This document shows, one piece after another, positions 24,205 to 26,029 of a DNA stretch of 26,029 bases. The DNA comes from Chloroflexota bacterium (GTDB lineage Bacteria > Chloroflexota > Anaerolineae > Caldilineales > Caldilineaceae), in NCBI GenBank assembly GCA_003577005.1, contig QEUW01000058.1, positions 1 through 26,029 of the forward strand, given 5' to 3'. Made by a program: the position numbers and the translations under genes. The notes under the pieces were generated by a model, which worked only from the letters and a program-made list of their open reading frames with translations, was not told where the DNA came from and searched no databases. Position 1 is the stretch's first letter. Each line of letters starts with the position of its first letter.

Positions 24205-24777
24205 TCACGCATCACCGGCCTCAAGCTCCGCCCGGAGCCGCCGGAGCGCCCGAAAAAGAATGACGCCAACATTGCTTTCCGTCAGACCGGTCAGACCGGC
24301 AATCCGTCGATTGGTGAGTTGGCCGGCGAACTTGAGCGCCAGCAGATCGCGCTCCCGGTCGGATAGTTTCGCCAGGGCATTCAGGAGCACTTGTTGCTCT
24401 TCGCCCCGGATGACCCGCTCTTCCGGTTGTGGTGCGTCGCAAACCCACTCCTGGAGTCGGTCGAATGAGAGCCAACGCCGGCGCCGCAGCCTGCGCAACT
24501 GGTCGGTGACCGCATTACGGGCGATGGCAAAGAGCCAGATGGCAAAGGCGCCCTGCTCCGGCTCATAGCGCGCCAGCGAAGTCAACACCCGTTCAAAAAT
24601 CTGTGCGGTTACATCATCGGCCTGGGCAGCATCGGGCAGGCGATAGCGCACATAGGTGTAGACCGGGCCATAGTAGTGGTCATAGATTGCGGCAAATGCG
24701 GCAGGATCCACCTTCGCCGCTGCAATCCATGCCTTTTCATGCGGGTGACTGTCCAGCGTGGGCGCCGATACACTCAT
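24205..24777 (-). CDS. ECF-type RNA polymerase sigma factor
   Basis: A 190-residue ECF sigma-70. Region 2 (about residues 25-95) contains YDHYYGPVYTYVRYRL, the DDVTAQIFERV segment that contacts core polymerase, and FAIWLFAIARNAVTDQLRR for the -10 element. Region 4 (about 132-185) has LSDRERDLLALKFAGQLTN and the recognition helix region TESNVGVILFRALRRLR. There is no extra C-terminal domain. The ATG at 24777 (MSVSAPTLD) is chosen because the longer reading frame runs back through a hairpin repeat element and is not protein-like. The stop is one base from the start of the putative anti-sigma gene. It may drive the downstream envelope genes; no target promoter was identified. Confidence 0.92.
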   Translation of the reverse strand: MSVSAPTLDSHPHEKAWIAAAKVDPAAFAAIYDHYYGPVYTYVRYRLPDAAQADDVTAQIFERVLTSLARYEPEQGAFAIWLFAIARNAVTDQLRRLRRRRWLSFDRLQEWVCDAPQPEERVIRGEEQQVLLNALAKLSDRERDLLALKFAGQLTNRRIAGLTGLTESNVGVILFRALRRLRAELEAGDA

Positions 24778-24800
24778 GGTCAACTCAGACAGTTTGTATG

Positions 24801-24813
24801 TTTGCCCGGCAAA
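24801..24813. promoter_or_regulatory. 13-bp palindrome upstream of the ECF sigma gene
   Basis: TTTGCC-C-GGCAAA is a perfect palindrome 23 bases before the sigma-factor ATG. It could be an operator or an mRNA hairpin near the ribosome binding region; no regulator is known from this window. Confidence 0.3.
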
Positions 24814-24831
24814 GCCAGATTGTGTAGAACT

Positions 24832-24965
24832 TGTTTGAAAAGTGGGGTGGCAACTGGTGCGATGCACCCGCAGGGTGTGTTGCACCTTTCGACCAAGGCA
24901 ACCTCTCAGGTGCATCGCACACTATGCGTGCAACGCACCAAGGCAATAATCTCCCTTTTCAAACA
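24832..24965. mobile_element. MITE-like hairpin element upstream of the ECF sigma gene
   Basis: A 134-bp element with perfect 11-bp terminal inverted repeats TGTTTGAAAAG (24832-24842) and CTTTTCAAACA (24955-24965). Its palindromic core (24856-24939) is built of GGTGCGATGCACC-like motifs. The core aligns with that inside the GT39-like gene (17237-17321). It encodes no protein. It fills about half of the 309-base gap between the DUF2298 and sigma genes. Confidence 0.82.
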
Positions 24966-25025
24966 GCTTAGAACCAATAGATTGTCCGGGTAGCTGGTCC
25001 TACACCTAATTTGTGGTCTTAACAG

Positions 25026-25056
25026 ATAATACGTTTTCAGCTTCGTTGTATTACAA
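25026..25056 (-). promoter_or_regulatory. Weak candidate promoter for the sigma/anti-sigma operon
   Basis: On the minus strand TTGTAA (25051-25056) and TATTAT (25026-25031) are spaced 19 bases apart. This is upstream of the MITE-like element, so a transcript from here would carry the hairpin in a leader of about 240 bases. The spacing is long and the -35 poor. Confidence 0.25.
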
Positions 25057-25086
25057 AATTGAACGCTTGCACCGAATGAGCACTTG

Positions 25087-26029
25087 TCACCGGTGCGAAG
25101 GCAACGCATTACCCCCGCGCCGCTGATAGATCCGCACGTCTCCCTGCTCAAACACCAGGTCCATCACTCGCATCAGCCGTTCCTCGGCCAGCGGCGTGAT
25201 CTCATACTGCCCCCGCTCGGTGGGGCCGACATAGACATAGTCGATATTGTACCGCTCCAACAGCTCGCCGATCTGTTCGGGCGAACCGCTGCGGTAGATC
25301 AGTTCCAGCGCTTCGGCGCGGCCGCCGGCCATTGCACCGTAAGCCTTACCACGCCACTGGCTCTGATGGCCGTCCCAACCCAGCAACGTGGGCCGGCCGG
25401 TGGCGGCGCTGATCCGTGCGGTGTGGGCTTGATAAGGGCGACCAAGCCCCTGAACAACGATGGAGCCTACCGGCGTATTTGCCCGTACCCAGTGGATAGC
25501 CGCCAGTTCGGCTGGATTCTCCTGCCCTACATAGGCAATCGCATCAAAGGTGGGCGTAGCTGTGGCAAAGCCATGGGTCTTGCTATAGCTTGCGGCCACG
25601 GGAAAAAGCAGCCCACCCGCGATCAGGGCCAGCGCCAGCACTGACAACCCAGTCACCCAGGGCGGCGCCTTTCGTCTATGCGAAATCGCTTCTACGATAG
25701 CATAAGTTGCGCCCAATCCAAAGAGCAGCCAGGCCTGATAGTAAAACTTGAAAATGGTGTTCATGCGCGAACCAAAGTTGTCGCGTAGATAGACAAATTC
25801 AGGTGCATAGACGAGCAGCAGCCCCAATGCGCTCAGCAGCAGCGCAAAGAGCGTCGCCTGGTGTGCACGCTGCTCCGCCGCTGGCAGCATGCGTGCCGCC
25901 ACGGTCAGGCGCCAGATGAGCACCCCAGTCACCGCCAACAACCCGCCAACGATTAGAAAGGTCCACCCCTGCCGGCTCCATCGCTCTACGATAAAGGGCC
26001 AATGGCTCTCACTTCCCTCTGGCAGCGCC
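25087..26029 (-). CDS. DUF2298 (TIGR03662 'YYY') membrane protein, 5' part outside window
   Basis: The visible 313 residues are the C-terminal part of a large multi-spanning protein; the frame is open to the window edge, so the start lies beyond it. The family hallmark is clear: EFVYLRDNFGSRMNTIFKFY followed by YQAWLLFGLGATYAI. After two more helices, a soluble extracytoplasmic domain (IHWVRANTPVGSIVVQGLGR; RYNIDYVYVGPTERGQY) ends the protein. DUF2298 proteins occur in Chloroflexota and archaea and resemble GT-C glycosyltransferases; their reaction is not established. They often occur near Agl23-type genes, as here, which supports a shared role in surface glycosylation. It lies on the same strand as the rest of the module, separated from the sigma gene by 309 bases. 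Confidence 0.9.
   Translation of the reverse strand, partial: ALPEGSESHWPFIVERWSRQGWTFLIVGGLLAVTGVLIWRLTVAARMLPAAEQRAHQATLFALLLSALGLLLVYAPEFVYLRDNFGSRMNTIFKFYYQAWLLFGLGATYAIVEAISHRRKAPPWVTGLSVLALALIAGGLLFPVAASYSKTHGFATATPTFDAIAYVGQENPAELAAIHWVRANTPVGSIVVQGLGRPYQAHTARISAATGRPTLLGWDGHQSQWRGKAYGAMAGGRAEALELIYRSGSPEQIGELLERYNIDYVYVGPTERGQYEITPLAEERLMRVMDLVFEQGDVRIYQRRGGNALPSHR

Noticed and set aside
24778..24915. N-terminal extension of the sigma-factor reading frame
   Set aside because: It runs into the hairpin element and gives a Cys/His-rich peptide unlike any ECF sigma; the ATG at 24777 gives the normal family length.

Overview
The window looks like part of a Chloroflexota chromosome (Anaerolineae/Caldilineae-like). 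The base composition is high-GC. Several genes belong to families that co-occur in that phylum: DUF2298/'YYY' and Agl23-type membrane proteins, a TgpA-like transglutaminase next to a DUF58 protein, GT39-like enzymes, and an ECF sigma factor followed by a single-pass membrane partner. The phylum call is inference from gene families; there is no rRNA here to confirm it.

Left part (1-7.4 kb, plus strand). An enolase-superfamily (mandelate racemase/muconate lactonizing) gene lacks its N-terminal domain. A gap follows with hairpins and a possible CPBP-protease remnant, then two strongly SD-led multi-spanning membrane proteins of unknown function. A palindrome-rich gap precedes a CocE/NonD-type serine hydrolase. 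Next come a foldback repeat, a probably leaderless SAM methyltransferase, an unrecognised protein with jelly-roll-like traits, and a complete tRNA-Gly(CCC) unit with promoter and terminator.

Middle (7.4-12.7 kb). On the minus strand, a DUF58 protein is followed by a membrane transglutaminase (TgpA-like). A divergent plus-strand gene encodes a PyrK-like [2Fe-2S] flavoprotein reductase whose nucleotide-binding loop is degenerate. A 156-bp inverted-repeat element (MITE-like) lies in the divergent promoter region.

Right part (12.8-26 kb, minus strand throughout). Read 5' to 3': a DUF2298/YYY membrane protein (cut by the window edge), an ECF sigma factor, a putative anti-sigma membrane protein, a GT-C-like membrane protein, an Agl23-like GT-C protein with a C-terminal six-bladed NHL propeller, a GT39-like protein with two PA14-like domains and another six-bladed NHL propeller, and a LysM-LysM-M23 peptidoglycan hydrolase. 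My inference is that this is an envelope glycosylation and cell-wall module, possibly under the adjacent sigma/anti-sigma pair.

The window is also rich in small repeats. There are two families of hairpin elements (one copy sits in frame inside the GT39-like gene), a short GGGCAAGATG-type palindrome, and several different heptanucleotide tandem tracts both between and inside genes. The in-frame element and the paired propeller-bearing GT-C proteins are the most interesting observations.
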